Below the pieces are notes generated by a model. The model was not told where the DNA came from and did not search any database. It worked only from the letters and a program-made list of their open reading frames with translations. Below are positions 1 to 10,959 of a stretch of 32,181 nucleotides of DNA, in pieces. Origin of the DNA: Pelomyxa schiedti. Taxonomy: Eukaryota; Evosea; Pelobiontida; Pelomyxidae. Position 1 is the first letter of the stretch. The number at the start of each line of letters is the position of its first letter. The DNA lies in the NCBI GenBank assembly GCA_020536535.1, contig JAHLWZ010000626.1, forward strand, positions 1 to 32,181, written 5' to 3'. The position numbers were made by a program, and so were the translations under genes.

Positions 1-260
1 CAACTAGAGTAGACTTGCACAGTAAAAATGAAGCAGTCGAGGCAGCTAAGGCAGAACTTACGAGTACAAAAGAAGGTGGCTGTTTTTTTGTTGTCCTCGA
101 TTCCACTAATAAATTCCAAGGAAGGAATTTCCAATTCCAATAAATTCCAGAAAGTTGATACATAATGTCTTGGCATTGATTTAGAAGACGATAGAAAAAG
201 GCCTTGGCAAATCTTTCAATCGCCAACTAAACAGTGACGAAGTGTCCAGTGCGAAACAGT

Positions 261-790
261 TCAGGAACTACCTTTTTTTTCTTTCCCCTGATAACGGCAC
301 GTATATTCGGGAATGAGTGGGTCAAAGGCCTTGAATTTATCGACCGATAAATACCTACGGCAATCAGAGCAATCGAGCAATTGAAAAGATATCCACTGAA
401 GAGGGGGATGAATGAATCACGCGTTCAGTCCTACCGCATATCATATCTTACTTGTAGACAACAATGATGAGGAAACACTACATACCTCATCAGTGTTTGG
501 CTCTAGGTGCCAACAGGTGAAATGAATGAGACCACAACGTTCAGTTTAACGCAAGCGAGGAAGCATAGTGTGACACAATCCAGGAATTAAATTTGAACAG
601 TACTCCAAGGTAGACCATTCCATTGGCCCACAGCATAACACCCAACAAGTTCAGTGCGACCGAGAGACAGGCCTACCCACACACCAGACACCCCAAACAA
701 TCCAGCAACAACAAGAGCAATTTTTTGAAACGAAACGCTTTGTTGTTTCGATAATTTTTTTTTCTGCTGAGCCCAGGAGTACTGTCCCAT
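261..790 (-). CDS. Possible small membrane or zinc-binding protein, fragmentary
   Basis: Weak minus-strand coding signal. A start at 790 opens a 67-residue frame with a basic Gln/Lys-rich N-terminus and one hydrophobic segment (about residues 24-45) that could be a membrane anchor. A second open stretch, about 395-264, follows a good 3' splice site and contains a C-x2-C-R-R pair and a later Cys after a Pro, loosely like a CW-type zinc finger. Whether the two stretches belong to one transcript is not shown. On the plus strand, bases 3-79 read as a Lys/Glu/Ala-rich coiled-coil-like peptide followed by a possible donor, so the strand is also uncertain. No function is assigned. Confidence 0.22.
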
Positions 791-830
791 CTCTGTTAGT
801 GAAACTCAAGGTCGCCGCTTCGAGAACGAG

Positions 831-2625
831 ATGGCCAGCAAACCAGGGCAGCCTGTCCAAGTTGGGGGCAGTGTCAAGACTGAAAACGAGGCGCTCGAGG
901 CCGAGCGGCTCAAGTATAAAAAAAGTGTCAAGGTCACCATCAAGAATGACACCAACTACTCTTTCTTGAGGTGTGTGTAGTTCCACTCAAGGCATTGTGT
1001 CACTTATTGTACATAGTCATAACTATGTTGTCTAGATAGCTGTAACAGTATTACTGTTTTAATTCGCGAACACTGATATTAATGGTAGGACCAAGATAAA
1101 GATAATGCATTCGGTGTGGACGAAAGAACCTCCACCAAGGATTGGGGCAAACCAGATTGCAACGTTTGCTACACATTGTGGGGCAGTTGTATTCTTTGGT
1201 ACTGCTGATGTATGGTACGCTGTACAGAATCGGTCTTGCTGCCTGCATTTTGCATGGTGGGTTTGCTTGAAGTAATTATAATTTCTATTCCTCACTTGGG
1301 TTATTCAGGAATATAGAATCAAATCCACGCTTTGATGCCCCTCCCTTCTTTATTGTGACTGAACAGTAAGCTACCAAAATTATCTTCAAACTTTGTGATG
1401 GCTTCTATCTTAGGCACGATAAATCTGATCATTCCAACATTGTTTTCACTGTCACCGAGGCCCCTGGTAAAATGTTCCTGGATTCCCATTTCTACCCCCT
1501 TATGTCATTACAGCTCCACCCTCCTTGCCAGCTCAATCTACTACTCCACGTATTATTATTCCTCACTAAATTTTTGTTCTCATTTCACTTTCCTAGACTC
1601 CCAGTGTGCAGTTACGGTCACATCTGTGGAAGCCAACCCAGCCACCCAACAATATCCTATATCTCAAATCCCATCCAAATCCCCGTCGCCTATCATGCAA
1701 GGCCTTCAGCCACAGATCGGAGCTAGTGCCCCAACTTCATCAGCTCCAACAGTTTCGCTTCCAACCACTTCACTTCCGACTACTCAAACACTTTCTCCAA
1801 TGTCGCCCACTATGCCAACGTACTATCCTTCTATGCAGACCTCATTACCAACGCAGTTCCCTTCACCTGGTTATTCTCAACTGTCATACCCATCTTTACC
1901 AACGGGTTACCAAACGCCATACCCAATGATGCAATATCAGTATCCATGTATTTTCTTCCCTCGAACCTTATAAATCTTAGACTCATATCCAAACCAGCAA
2001 TGCAAGGAATGCAAATGCTTCCTTCCTCCCCTTATATGTGTGTGTACCCACAACAGTTCATTTTGCCTACACAATCTACCACCACTGCTGCCAACTACCC
2101 CACAACAATGACCCAAACACCCACAGCCCAGCCACAGCAACAGCAGTACTCTCCCACACCACAGCAACAACAGTACTCTCCCACAGTCCCACAACAGCAA
2201 CAATACTCGGCCACAACAGCAAATCCAACAATGCTTCCAAACACAACAACCACAACACCACCCTCTGTGATTAACACAGGGACACCACTGACTTCTCAGA
2301 CTCAGCCGAATGCAACCACATTAGGACAGTATGCCACTATGTGTAATTGGTTCTTGTTTTTGAGCCGCTTTTGTAGGGTTGGAAGCTCACTGGGTGGATT
2401 CATAAAGGGAAATTTCCCTGAGGATGAACTATGCAAAGTATGCATGGAAAAAACCATTAACTGTGTAATTCTAAGGTACCCCTTTATGCAATCCCTCTGA
2501 AGCTAAATAATCACCAACTAAGATGTGGACATTTTTGTGTGTGCATTGACTGCGGTCGTCAGCTAAAGGAATGTTGCATGTGCCGGCAGCCAGTCGTGGA
2601 ACTTATCCGTACATTCAAGTCATAA
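831..2625 (+). CDS. RING-finger protein (putative E3 ubiquitin ligase) with Pro/Gln-rich linker
   Basis: The start at 831 opens an exon (831-970) with a charged N-terminus followed by a beta-strand-like VKVTIKND segment. A middle exon (about 1077-1265) encodes a run with a PPPRIGANQ turn and an AVVFFG strand. Later exons add an NPRFDAPPFF segment and a strand ending VFTVTEAP. This order of strands around Pro/Gly turns recalls compact beta-sandwich domains, but I cannot name the family. Next come about 250 residues rich in Ser, Thr, Pro, Gln and Tyr. The C-terminus is a C3HC4 RING: CKVCMEKTINCVILR, an intron at about 2475-2521, then CGHFCVC, a CIDCGR-type pair and CCMCRQPV, ending IRTFKS. C-terminal RINGs of this type recruit ubiquitin-charged E2 enzymes. 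Confidence is high for the RING and low for the N-terminal domain. Confidence 0.82.
2120..2215 (+). repeat. In-frame tandem repeat, QQQYSPT type
   Basis: Three imperfect units of about 27-30 bp encode QQQQYSPT/QQQQYSA segments within the linker of the RING protein. CAG/CAA alternation suggests an expandable minisatellite. The antisense strand is also open here but reads as Val/Cys/Gly-rich nonsense. Confidence 0.75.
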
Positions 2626-2901
2626 AACACAAAACTAGATAGAGAGGTAGACAATTTTGACTTGTCTTTTTTTTTGCATTTGCCTTATTACCTTTATCAC
2701 ACTTCCTGAAGTAGAGACGTGACAGAGGATTATAATTCTATTCACTGAACGTAGGCCTAGGTCCTATACAAATCCAAACCAAACACAACTATATGTGTTT
2801 TTTTGTTGGTTAGTTTGGAAAAACAAAAGGGAGCAAAAAAAAAAAAAAAAGGGGGGTGAGAGTGAGTACACACCAACAAGAGAGGGGTTCCACCCAAAAA
2901 T
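2626..2901. other. Convergent intergenic spacer
   Basis: This lies between the RING gene stop and the HNH gene stop, so two 3' ends converge here. It holds a T9 run near 2668, a run of about 16 A followed by G6 near 2836-2858, and no credible coding exon. It probably contains both 3' UTRs. Confidence 0.6.
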
Positions 2902-3327
2902 TCAAGTTCCTCTTTCAATGAGCTCCATGGCCAGCATGTTTCTCAGCGTCTCGTCCTGCTGCATCGCCTCGACCGTCGGGAACTTCCTCGCGAGCTCCGA
3001 GTGCGTGTAGCACCTGTGCAGCATCGCGTGGCACGACCCGCACAGCGCCGTGAGCACCGTCGGCGAGCGGTCGCCGTTCTGCCGCCGCCGCTTGAGCTCC
3101 AGCTTGGGCACCAGGTGGTGCAGCCCGATCTTGTCGCCGCACTTGACGCGGTCGTGGCACAGGTCGCAGCGGCCGGTCTCGGCTCGCTCTCGCGCGGCCT
3201 CGGGGCTAGATGGGGCCGGTCCTGAGGGGCAAGGGGGCTGCGAGATCCGCTCTAGCTCCTTTTGTGCCTCTTCTCTCTGTTGAATGGCCGCCTGCTTCGC
3301 TCGCTTGTTGGAGTGTCGCGTGGACAT
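2902..3327 (-). CDS. Small HNH-fold protein
   Basis: Single-exon frame of 141 residues. The N-terminal 45 residues are basic and Gln/Glu/Pro-rich. Then come a CDLC zinc knuckle (about residues 54-57), the LHHLVP His-His motif, and a CGSCH..LH motif with the second Cys pair and metal-binding His. A YTHSELARKFPT segment follows. This order (CxxC, HH, CxxCH, H, then an F/Y-x-x-x-E-L-A segment) matches the zinc-bound beta-beta-alpha HNH superfamily found as stand-alone bacterial and fungal proteins. Nuclease activity is possible but not shown. The exon is GC-rich with no intron, unlike most neighbours. It starts at ATG 3327, about 125 bp downstream of the importin stop on the same strand. Confidence 0.75.
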   Translation of the reverse strand: MSTRHSNKRAKQAAIQQREEAQKELERISQPPCPSGPAPSSPEAARERAETGRCDLCHDRVKCGDKIGLHHLVPKLELKRRRQNGDRSPTVLTALCGSCHAMLHRCYTHSELARKFPTVEAMQQDETLRNMLAMELIERGT

Positions 3328-3453
3328 AAGTTAATGCTCCTTCTTGGTTTTTTTTATTTTGTGTGATTCGCAGGGCCTCATACTTGGCTTTTTTTTTCCT
3401 TCTCCCGGAAATTACACAGACATGTCAGTCTGATTTAGGATTCCGATACCGTA

Positions 3454-5531
3454 TTAGAATTTACGTTTCTGGTACTTTGGTTTGGATGAGGGCGACGTGT
3501 TCGTTGCAGCTGCAGAGGAAGCAGACGGTGATATCAACTCCGACATGACCTCGTCTAGAAGCTCAATCAGGTCCTCGTCGATGTCCTCCTGGGACTGCAA
3601 CAGCTTCTTCTTGGCTGTGACGCTATCCACGATCATGGGAACGAAAGACCGGCACTCTGGCCCGCAGCACCTGACCAGCGACAGCAGCGTCCCATAACAG
3701 TGGGCCGGCAGGCCGTACTGCTCCGCATCAGGCAGCTCGGCCGCCGCCATCACGCCGCCCAGGATCGTGCGGAACAGCGGCGGCGGCATCGCCAGCGGGC
3801 GCGTCCGCGTCAGCCGGTACGGCTCCAGGATCTGCTGCAGCGCGTAGCACAGCGCCGGGCCGATGTCCGACGACGCGCCCGACGTCAGCGTGCGCACCAC
3901 CTCGCCCGCGAGCCCCGGCAGGCCCTCCTGCACCGCGTCGTGGTGGTGCATCACGACCCGGCCCGCGGTCCACACGGCGCTCTGCCGCACCGTGAAGCTC
4001 TCGCCGTCCCCGAACAGCGCGACCAGCTGCGGCAGCGCCCCCTGGATCAGCGGGCCCAGCGAGGCCGACGAGGGGCCCTCCTGCACGCACCCGGCCGCGC
4101 GCGCCGCCGCCTCCCTCAGGTCCCACCTCGGGCTGCGCAGGTTGGCGCCCACGAACTGCGCGACCGCCGGCACCACGGCGTCCCCGGCGCACGCCGCCAC
4201 CGCGGCCAGGCACGTCGCGGAGCTCTGCCACTTGGAGCAGCCGTCGGCCTCGGCCTCGGCCTCGTCCTCCGCCTTGGGCAGCGCGTGCAGCAGCGCGCCG
4301 ACCAGGAGCGGGAGCGCGCCGGCGACGAAGTTCTGGCACTGCTTGAAGTCCTCCGACTCGCCGCCGAGGATCGACGTCTCGACTTCGGCGATCGTCGTCC
4401 ACAGGTCGATTGCCTGGCACGCCGCCCCCTCCTCGGTTCCGCGAATCAGCAGGACCGTAGCTTCGAGGATGGTGTTCATGTAGGGCATGAGCTTGTCGTA
4501 GTAATGCACGATGACTGCAGTGAGACAGCGGAAGGCCGAGTTGAAGACTTGGGTGGGGTCTGGTGACCTCAGTTGCTGGAGAATTGTGTGCATGATGTAT
4601 TGCTGCTCAGTGGGTACTCCGAATGCTTGCTTCGCCAAAACAATGCAGTGCTCTAATGCTTCCATCCCAACTGCCCTAAGGGAAGCATCCGTATTTGCTG
4701 CAGCATTCACGACAACTGTTAGAATCGCATTTGCACTCGAAGAAACTAGTCCTGGTCTGTCCTCACAGATATTTCCCAGTAGTCTAACAGCATTCTACTT
4801 GAAATGAGACAACATAACAAGGGAAACTCGTGGGAAATACCACTTGAAAGGGTCCAGCTTCATTATTATAATAGCTACATAGTGTTGACATCAAGTCTGG
4901 CCACTGCCGAATAAGAAAATGGCTAATATAAGAGGACCCAGATTGAGTTCGGGCCTACCTCATTGAAGGGAAGTTCCACCTGGGCTATTCTATTTACAGC
5001 TTGTGCCACAGTTGAATGGTAATGCCTCTCTGCATCTGTATGAAGCACCCTCATAAGAGTATCCTTTATCTGTAATAATAGCATTAGTATAGGTGAATAA
5101 CACAATCCACAGTTAACAAGCGAAATATTACATCGCGATGAAAGAAAGCTACTTCTAATTATTATAAAAAAATCCACGAAGAGGAGTCTGCATACTGTTG
5201 ATCTTGCGGCGGGGCTTAGCTGCAGCCAAATTTCCCTCGGCTTCTTCCACATCTCCTCGTCGTTTTCGTCATCCTCCTGATCCATCGCGTCGGCGCCGCC
5301 GTCGCCGCCCTTGCTGCGCGGGACTGTGAGCGCGTTCCTGATGAGCAAGGCGGCGAGGTGCTTGGCCTGAAGCGGCGTGTCGGCGGCCTCGAGGGACGCC
5401 GCGAGGTTGAGGAGGTACGACTCGCGGTCGGCACGCGACAGCGCCGTCAGGCGGGACTCGGCCACTTGGCGTGTGTGGCAGTCGGCTGCTATGAGAGCAG
5501 TTAAGAGGCTGGTGTAGTCCTGGGCCGCCAT
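3454..5531 (-). CDS. Importin beta (karyopherin beta1-like), short form
   Basis: Four exons join in frame: 5531-5196, 5069-4959, 4903-4841 and 4794-3454, for 616 residues. The N-terminus has the importin pattern of helices with QAKHLAALLIRNAL (the family's R/K-x-x-A-x-x-x-L-K-N repeat), and an acidic loop replaces a short linker. The junction gives LPFNE/WPDLM, as in importin beta HEAT repeats. Downstream helices LLGNICEDRPGL, AVGMEALEHC, ATVLLIRGTEEG and QSAVWTAGRV are typical HEAT repeats of KPNB1/Kap95, which carries cargo and importin alpha through nuclear pores and binds Ran-GTP at its N-terminal half. Animal and yeast proteins are about 860-880 residues. This one stops after about two thirds, with a Ser/Ala/Thr tail ending KPKYQKRKF. 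Exon 4 contains a very GC-rich block (about 3700-4420). Confidence 0.85.
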
Positions 5532-5991
5532 TATGGGTCAGAGGGATACAGTGTTGTGTGTGCTTTACGGGTGGGTGTGGAATTTCTGGGGATTAATCAA
5601 TTAAAAAATCAAAACGGTTCGTGTTTTGATCTCGAAGATGGTGTTTTGATGTGGATGAAAATTCCTTCCTCAGGCATTGAGGCCGTCTTTGTAGTGGGTT
5701 TCAAAGGTGGGGTTCTGTGCCAGGGCACGGAAGTAACTGTCAAATGGAACGAGGTGGAAATCAGGGCCCAGGGCATTGACAATCTTTTTTTTTTTTGTTA
5801 GAAATGAGAGGCTAATACTTCTAACAGTTTAATTTATTTGAAGTGCTTGCTCCTCTTATTTGTTTGTTGCAACCTGTTCGATTCGGTTTATGGAATTGGT
5901 CTCTCGGACATGCATTACCATGAAATATGGTCTCTTAGAGTTAACAGCTGCCAACTTATAGGAGTTCAGGTTTTTAAAATGATTTAATGCA
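5532..5991. other. Spacer upstream of importin and downstream of the GxGYxYP gene
   Basis: It should hold the promoter of the minus-strand importin gene and the 3' UTR of the next gene. An 81-codon plus-strand frame (5556-5801) shows no family resemblance and sits in promoter position, so I do not call it. A T11 run lies at about 5786-5797. Confidence 0.5.
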
Positions 5992-8668
5992 TTAGTTACA
6001 TACAAGCTGAAGGTCTGAGACCACATCTTCCTCTGTTCTGTCAGGATCAACATAGTAGTCATAGGACACAAAAGGAGCGCCGGTGGTGCTGCTCTGAGCA
6101 AATGTGAAAGTGGCAGTGTATCTACACATCTCTATGTTAGGCAACTTTTATTGGGAAGAAGCGAAAAAGGGGAAGCCCACCCATTGGCATAACCAAAAGC
6201 ATTGGGCATGTATGTGAAGTAGTCATTCACAATTTCCGGAGTCAAATCCTGATTGCCGGTCACAGTGGAACCCTCGCTATCATCCATTACGGACATGCTA
6301 TGTAGATCAAGTTCTTCCATGTAGCTGACTGCGAGTTCGAGCAATATGGGAAAGTCTTCGGAAGGTGAGGCCTTGGGATACAACTGTGTTCTCCTTATAA
6401 GATAACAAAATTGCAGGGAAGCTGAATTACATAGCCAGGCCCGGATAGAGAGTTGACCATGTAATCGTTACTTGTGGCTTGGCTGAAGAAAAATTCTAGC
6501 AGTGTTGGCTGTATCCATGAATCGTCACTATTGACCTCCCATGCACATGGTATATCTCCTCTCCCTTCTTTGTTCCTACCCAAAATTCAGTACCCAGAAG
6601 TAAGTAGAGTGCTCTTACCAAGCTCCAATACCCATGCCATCTGTTTGCATCTGAGTTATGTAAACATCGGTAGCCAAAAGATCGATATCGGGGTTGGGAT
6701 TGTTCTTGAACACCATCCCGTCTTTTAAAGGAATCTGAATCAAACAAGTGAGATCACTACTCTCATTTGATATTTGAATGGTCTACCATGTTCATGAAGC
6801 TTACGTCTGGCATCCTATAAGATGGATAGATTAGGGTTATTAATGGAAACGAAGTTTACTCTGCTAATCCATGCACCCAGCCTCCCGTAGAAGAAATAAG
6901 GGTAGTGTATTCCCTTTCAAGATCTTTGCCTTTGTTTTCAATTAAACATCCAATCAAAACCAGACTTTTTAAACACACAATAGTTGTGCCAGCCAAATAT
7001 CTTAAATTAATTAAGTGAGATAGTGGCGATTGGCAATAGACATACCACTGGTGTTGCATCCAGTTCGAACAGCATTTGTTGTGAAAGGGCATACTCAGGG
7101 CTAGTCACTCTTGTCGACAGATCACTGAAAAACATTCGGCTCTTCACTCCCCAATCAGCAATGCCTAGGAATGTGAGCAGAAAATCTTTCTACTTTCACC
7201 ATACCAGGAACCATTTCATTCCCACAGGGGCCACCCATCCAAACCATCATTTCTTTGTTAGTATAGCTCCAATATTGATTATATGCCCACGTGTATATCT
7301 ATTAGTGCGTCTGGGAAGTAAGAAAGGGTTTGGGATTAATGTACATCCAAATCACTCATTCCAGTAAACAGTCCACGGAAGTCAAAGAGTAATTTCAGTC
7401 CAGCATTTTGCACAAGATCAAGCATATCTTCAGTGACAATTACTGCATCATAGAGCCCCGCAAAAGTGAAGGCAACAACTAGAGATTCTCTTATATTTTT
7501 ATCCCAAATCTTTCTTTTGTAAGACCCAAGAATTCTAGGAAAGGTACATACAACATATCCAGCCACAGAATCAATGAAGAGTTTAAGAGCCTCTTCATTT
7601 GAACCAATGAAGGTGAAGTTGAAGCCTCTTTCATCCACATAGTAGTTAAACACATCTTGACTGTAAATGTATTTGTAGTTTGGCCCATATACAAGATATA
7701 ACTGTGGAATATCTCTATTTGCCAGGCCTTGAAGCCCAATTGTAAATGCTTGTTCTGGCAGGCTCCCGTCAATAGTCCATTCATCAACCATTTGCATCCA
7801 GTAGTAATTGTTTGACTGCTGGAATTTCTCAGGTTGTCTTGGGGCCCTACTTTTCAAGATATTCCTATCCTAGATCGAATAGAGGCAAGCTGAGAAAAAT
7901 CAAGTACTCATGAAATAACAACATACAACAGGTTTCCCTTGCCATTCAATTGTGGGAATTGGTTGGGTGGTTTCCCTTTGAATGGGTGTTGTTGGTCTCA
8001 TGAGGTACCAAAGGCTGTAAACATATGAATTCACTGTCATTACAGTTGAATAGCGGACAGTGTTTGTTTCTCCACTATATGTGAAATTGTGGAACATATT
8101 GTATTGGACCGTTCCTTGTGAACCTCGCAAGAAGGATTTTTCCTAATTGTCATTGGTAAGTAATTTGATTTGTCTAAAAATAATAAACCAACCTCTATCA
8201 GAAGGGAGTTAAGCTTGTCATCACCCCAAGAAGCATAGAAAGTTGAGGTAGTGTTTGCTTTCATCTCCACTCCAATCCATATATTTTCAGGGAAAAGTCT
8301 ACTTGTCACAGGTTTATCTGCCATTTCCACAAATAAGTAAATATCCCAAAATCATATATTCCCATTTAAAACCCCACCATACAAGAGGGGATTCCAAATG
8401 CCAAAGTAGTATTCCACAAGTACCACGAGGTGGAGTCGGATCCCCACAGCATCGACCACTCACACTGGTACGTGGAATCGCACGACAGGGTGGCCTGCAC
8501 CTGTTCCCAGTACGGAATCGCCGACGAGTTGGCAGCCGAGGCGTCGCTCAGCCACGTTCCCATAAGTGGGCTGTTGATGTCCGCCCCGCGGGTGCCTAAG
8601 AACGCCCCCGCAAGGAGGAGGCACACGAAAAGCGGGATCGACGACCAACAAGGAGACGTTTGTCCCAT
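5992..8668 (-). CDS. Secreted GxGYxYP-domain protein (putative carbohydrate-active)
   Basis: The start at 8668 begins a signal peptide (hydrophobic core IPLFVCLLLAGAFLG, then a small-residue cleavage region), so the protein enters the secretory pathway. Many short introns separate exons that read, in order: an N-terminal beta-rich domain with several N-x-S/T sites; QGLANRDIPQLYLVYGP (about 7750-7680), the family's nucleotide-binding-like entry strand; a VVAFTFAGLYDAVIV strand; LLFDFRG; a WAYNQYW and MVWMGGPCGNE region; ADWGV and FFSDLS; then SQATSNDYM and SGPGYVIQ (about 6475-6415), corresponding to the signature G-x-G-Y. The protein ends DLQLVCN at 5992. The family is predicted to be glycoside-hydrolase-like and is known from bacteria and a few protists. 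Its substrate is unknown. Only 135 bp separate its start from the upstream gene's stop. Confidence 0.75.
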
Positions 8669-8803
8669 CAGTTGTTACAAGAAAGGAAAAACTGCAGATC
8701 TAAGTTAGTACCTTTTCAGATGTTGAATTTTTGGAGAAAGAACAAATTCGTGTAAAACATTGGACATTCTTTCAAAAAGTTGCAAAGACAGTTGGTTGTA
8801 GCC

Positions 8804-10449
8804 TCAGAAGAGAGCAAAGCGAAGTCCTGAGCTCTTTGATACCCATGGTGTCTGTTCGTCATGAGATTCCGTCTGCATTCTCAAAAACTGGGCATGTGTG
8901 AGATGCAAGAAATCAGTGTGAGGGTTGGAAATGGAGGGGAAGCTACCTTCGAGGAAGCAACCAGTGAAGAATCCATAGTTCTGCCTGTTTGGGAGAGTGC
9001 AAACATCCAGTGTTATCCTCCCTGTGGGTTGGTTGGTTACAGATGCAAAGAAGTTGATTCAGGAAAAACCCCAAAGGAGGGGAAAAAACCTGGGCTCGTC
9101 GGATAGATCAAAATGCACCCGGCGCGAAAGTCTTCTTTCGTCATTTGGAGTTCCCCGGTCGGCTCGCACCCACGTGACTGCCAATTTGAAAAGATAAGTG
9201 GTGCTGAATATGAATGAAAGAACTTGCTTATCGTCACCTTGAAGGCATGCTTCTCATTGGATTGGCGGCAAGCATCAAGAATGCCGATTGTCAGGTCAGA
9301 GTATCTCTTAAGACCATCAATCACAGCGCCGAGCATCGGTGCATTGTTCTCCATGATTTCATAACTTTGCTCCTCGAAAGCTGCCTCGTCGTCAGTCATA
9401 AGCAGGAAGTTGTGCCCGTTCAGCTGCCTTCCGTGTCCTGCAAAATAAAAGATGCTCGCAACCTGTTGCCGTTGTCATCCCCAAGAAAAAGGAACATTGT
9501 TAAACCTTGTTTCCTGCCCTTTTTTGCCTGATCAGTGTGTCTTTGAATTTTCGCAAGTCGATATCAAACACTCCGAGGGTTGGGATGTTCTTGTGGTAGA
9601 CAACCTCAAATTGGCATTTGTTCTTCAAAAACTGCGTTGTCTTCAATGTTAAAAACAAATTTTCTTTGAAAATGGACTGAAAAGAGGTACTGCTCCCACT
9701 GAAAAAAAATTGTTAGACAAAAGATGCCGGGCTCTCACTATAGCTTTGCCATACCAGGTTGCTTTTGTCTCGGGAGAGCTGGGGTTGAGGTGGAACGATT
9801 GTTCTCGATATCTTTCCAAATGCGATGTTACCTCCTCGGCAATGATTTCTGCATCACCAACAACGAGACCGAGGCCACATAATTGCTGCACAGAGTAATT
9901 GGCAAGCGTTTTTCCTCTGAGTTTGTTGGCTCTGATGATCTTCAGGCAGTCATCATCCACACCAACAGATTGAAGCCAGGAGCACACTTGATCAGTGTTT
10001 GATGTTTGAATTTGAAATGGTGTCGTCCTTGAATTTGAAGTTGTTACTGTTGTAGGGCTGATCGGTGTTGTTGCAACAAAGTCAGGTTTTGGTGCCACTG
10101 AGGTTGGTTTTAATAGTGTTGGAATAAACAAAGGAGGTGTGGGGGCTATTTGCGTATTCGTTATCGGCTCTGAGGTCATCGAGGAGTTTGGCAACAGTTG
10201 CTGGTTATATTGAGGAATTTCTTCGATTGATTTTGATGTTGCTGGCATCACCGATGTTTGTGCAGATTTTATGGGTGAGCTTCTGAAGTTAGTCTCACAG
10301 TATTCCTTGCCTGTGGCAAGGGCCATTGCATTCGGGAGAGACCCTTTTGAGTGGAGGGGAAGATTCAGTAGATAGTGGAATATGGATAGAATAACTGAGA
10401 GGGCGATTCTGAGAATCAAGAATCTCAATGGAAATTTCAAAAAGGGCAT
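8804..10449 (-). CDS. SAM domain plus caspase-like (C14) cysteine protease
   Basis: The 5' part encodes a Ser/Thr/Pro linker, then a SAM domain (about 10010-9810: VCSWLQSVGVDDD, NKLRGKTL, LCGLGL, then a closing helix). Further exons give a caspase core: QFEVVYHKN strand, FYFAGHG with the catalytic His (about 9440), NFLLMTDDEA, and TIGILDACR with the catalytic Cys (about 9290). The small-subunit region follows as GCEPTG, ILIYPTSP, then after an intron NYGFFTGCFLE, a helix and the closing QTPWVS segment before the TGA at 8804-8806. Cys and His are both present, so it may be active. DACR is typical of caspase-like rather than metacaspase families (which have DCCHSG). The exon linking SAM to the first caspase strand is not resolved. 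The true start may lie further upstream, in the LRR segment. Confidence 0.72.
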
Positions 10450-10959
10450 CAGAGAGGGTATTCAAGTGCTCTTGCAATGCTTGTTGCTCCATGATCCCCA
10501 ATGTGGTGGGCTGTTTGATTTTGTTTTGGAGAGTGAACCCACCATTTAGGAAATGAGGACAATGGAACGAGGGCACCCACCACCGATATCCAGAGCTACG
10601 AGAGACTTGTTTGATTCGAGTGCTCTCGCGATGCTTGCTGCTCCCTCACTCCCACTTGAGGTCCCTGAGTGATTGTGATTTGGGGAGTCAACTATCGTTG
10701 AATAGAGAGGGCAACGATGGGAACACACCCGATATAGTCAGGGACACGAGTGACTTGTTAAATTCGAGTGCCCGCGCGATGCTTGAGACTCCCTCGTTTC
10801 CAAGTCAAGACACAAGGTCCTGCAAGTACAATCGGGACTCGCAAGCTCGGCGCACACCCTGTCAAGCTTAAAGCCGGAATCGAAGGTGAAAACTTGGTCT
10901 TTGCACAGGAGTCTCTTCTGTGAGAGTTTGGCAAGGATGTTTCGATGTGGTTGGTGCAT
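10449..10959 (-). CDS. Leucine-rich repeat segment (ribonuclease-inhibitor type), probably 5' part of the SAM-caspase gene
   Basis: Three homologous units carry the motif G-A/V-x-S-I-A-R-A-L-E-x-N-K-S-L-V-x-L, the hallmark of RI/NLR-type LRRs. They sit near 10763-10795, 10615-10650 and 10461-10495. Units two and three read in the same frame and are separated by what looks like an intron. Unit one needs a one-base correction at an AAA run near 10797 to join the preceding RTLCLDL segment. The last unit hits a stop that overlaps the ATG of the SAM-caspase frame by one base, so a one-base shift or an unrecognised splice would fuse them. It could also be a decayed LRR gene in its own right. A first Met is available at 10959. 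Confidence 0.5.
10461..10800 (-). repeat. Tandem LRR-coding repeat, period 148-154 bp
   Basis: Similar nucleotide blocks (plus strand: ttcgagtgctctcgcgatgc and variants) start at 10461, 10615 and 10763. The distance exceeds one 28-residue LRR (84 bp) by about 65 bp, consistent with each unit carrying its own intron. Confidence 0.7.

Noticed and set aside
3700-4566. Long plus-strand Arg/Ala-rich open frame opposite importin
   Set aside because: A shadow of GC-rich coding DNA. The minus strand has clear HEAT repeats.
5556-5801. Plus-strand 81-codon frame upstream of importin
   Set aside because: No family resemblance and it lies in the importin promoter region; possible by chance.
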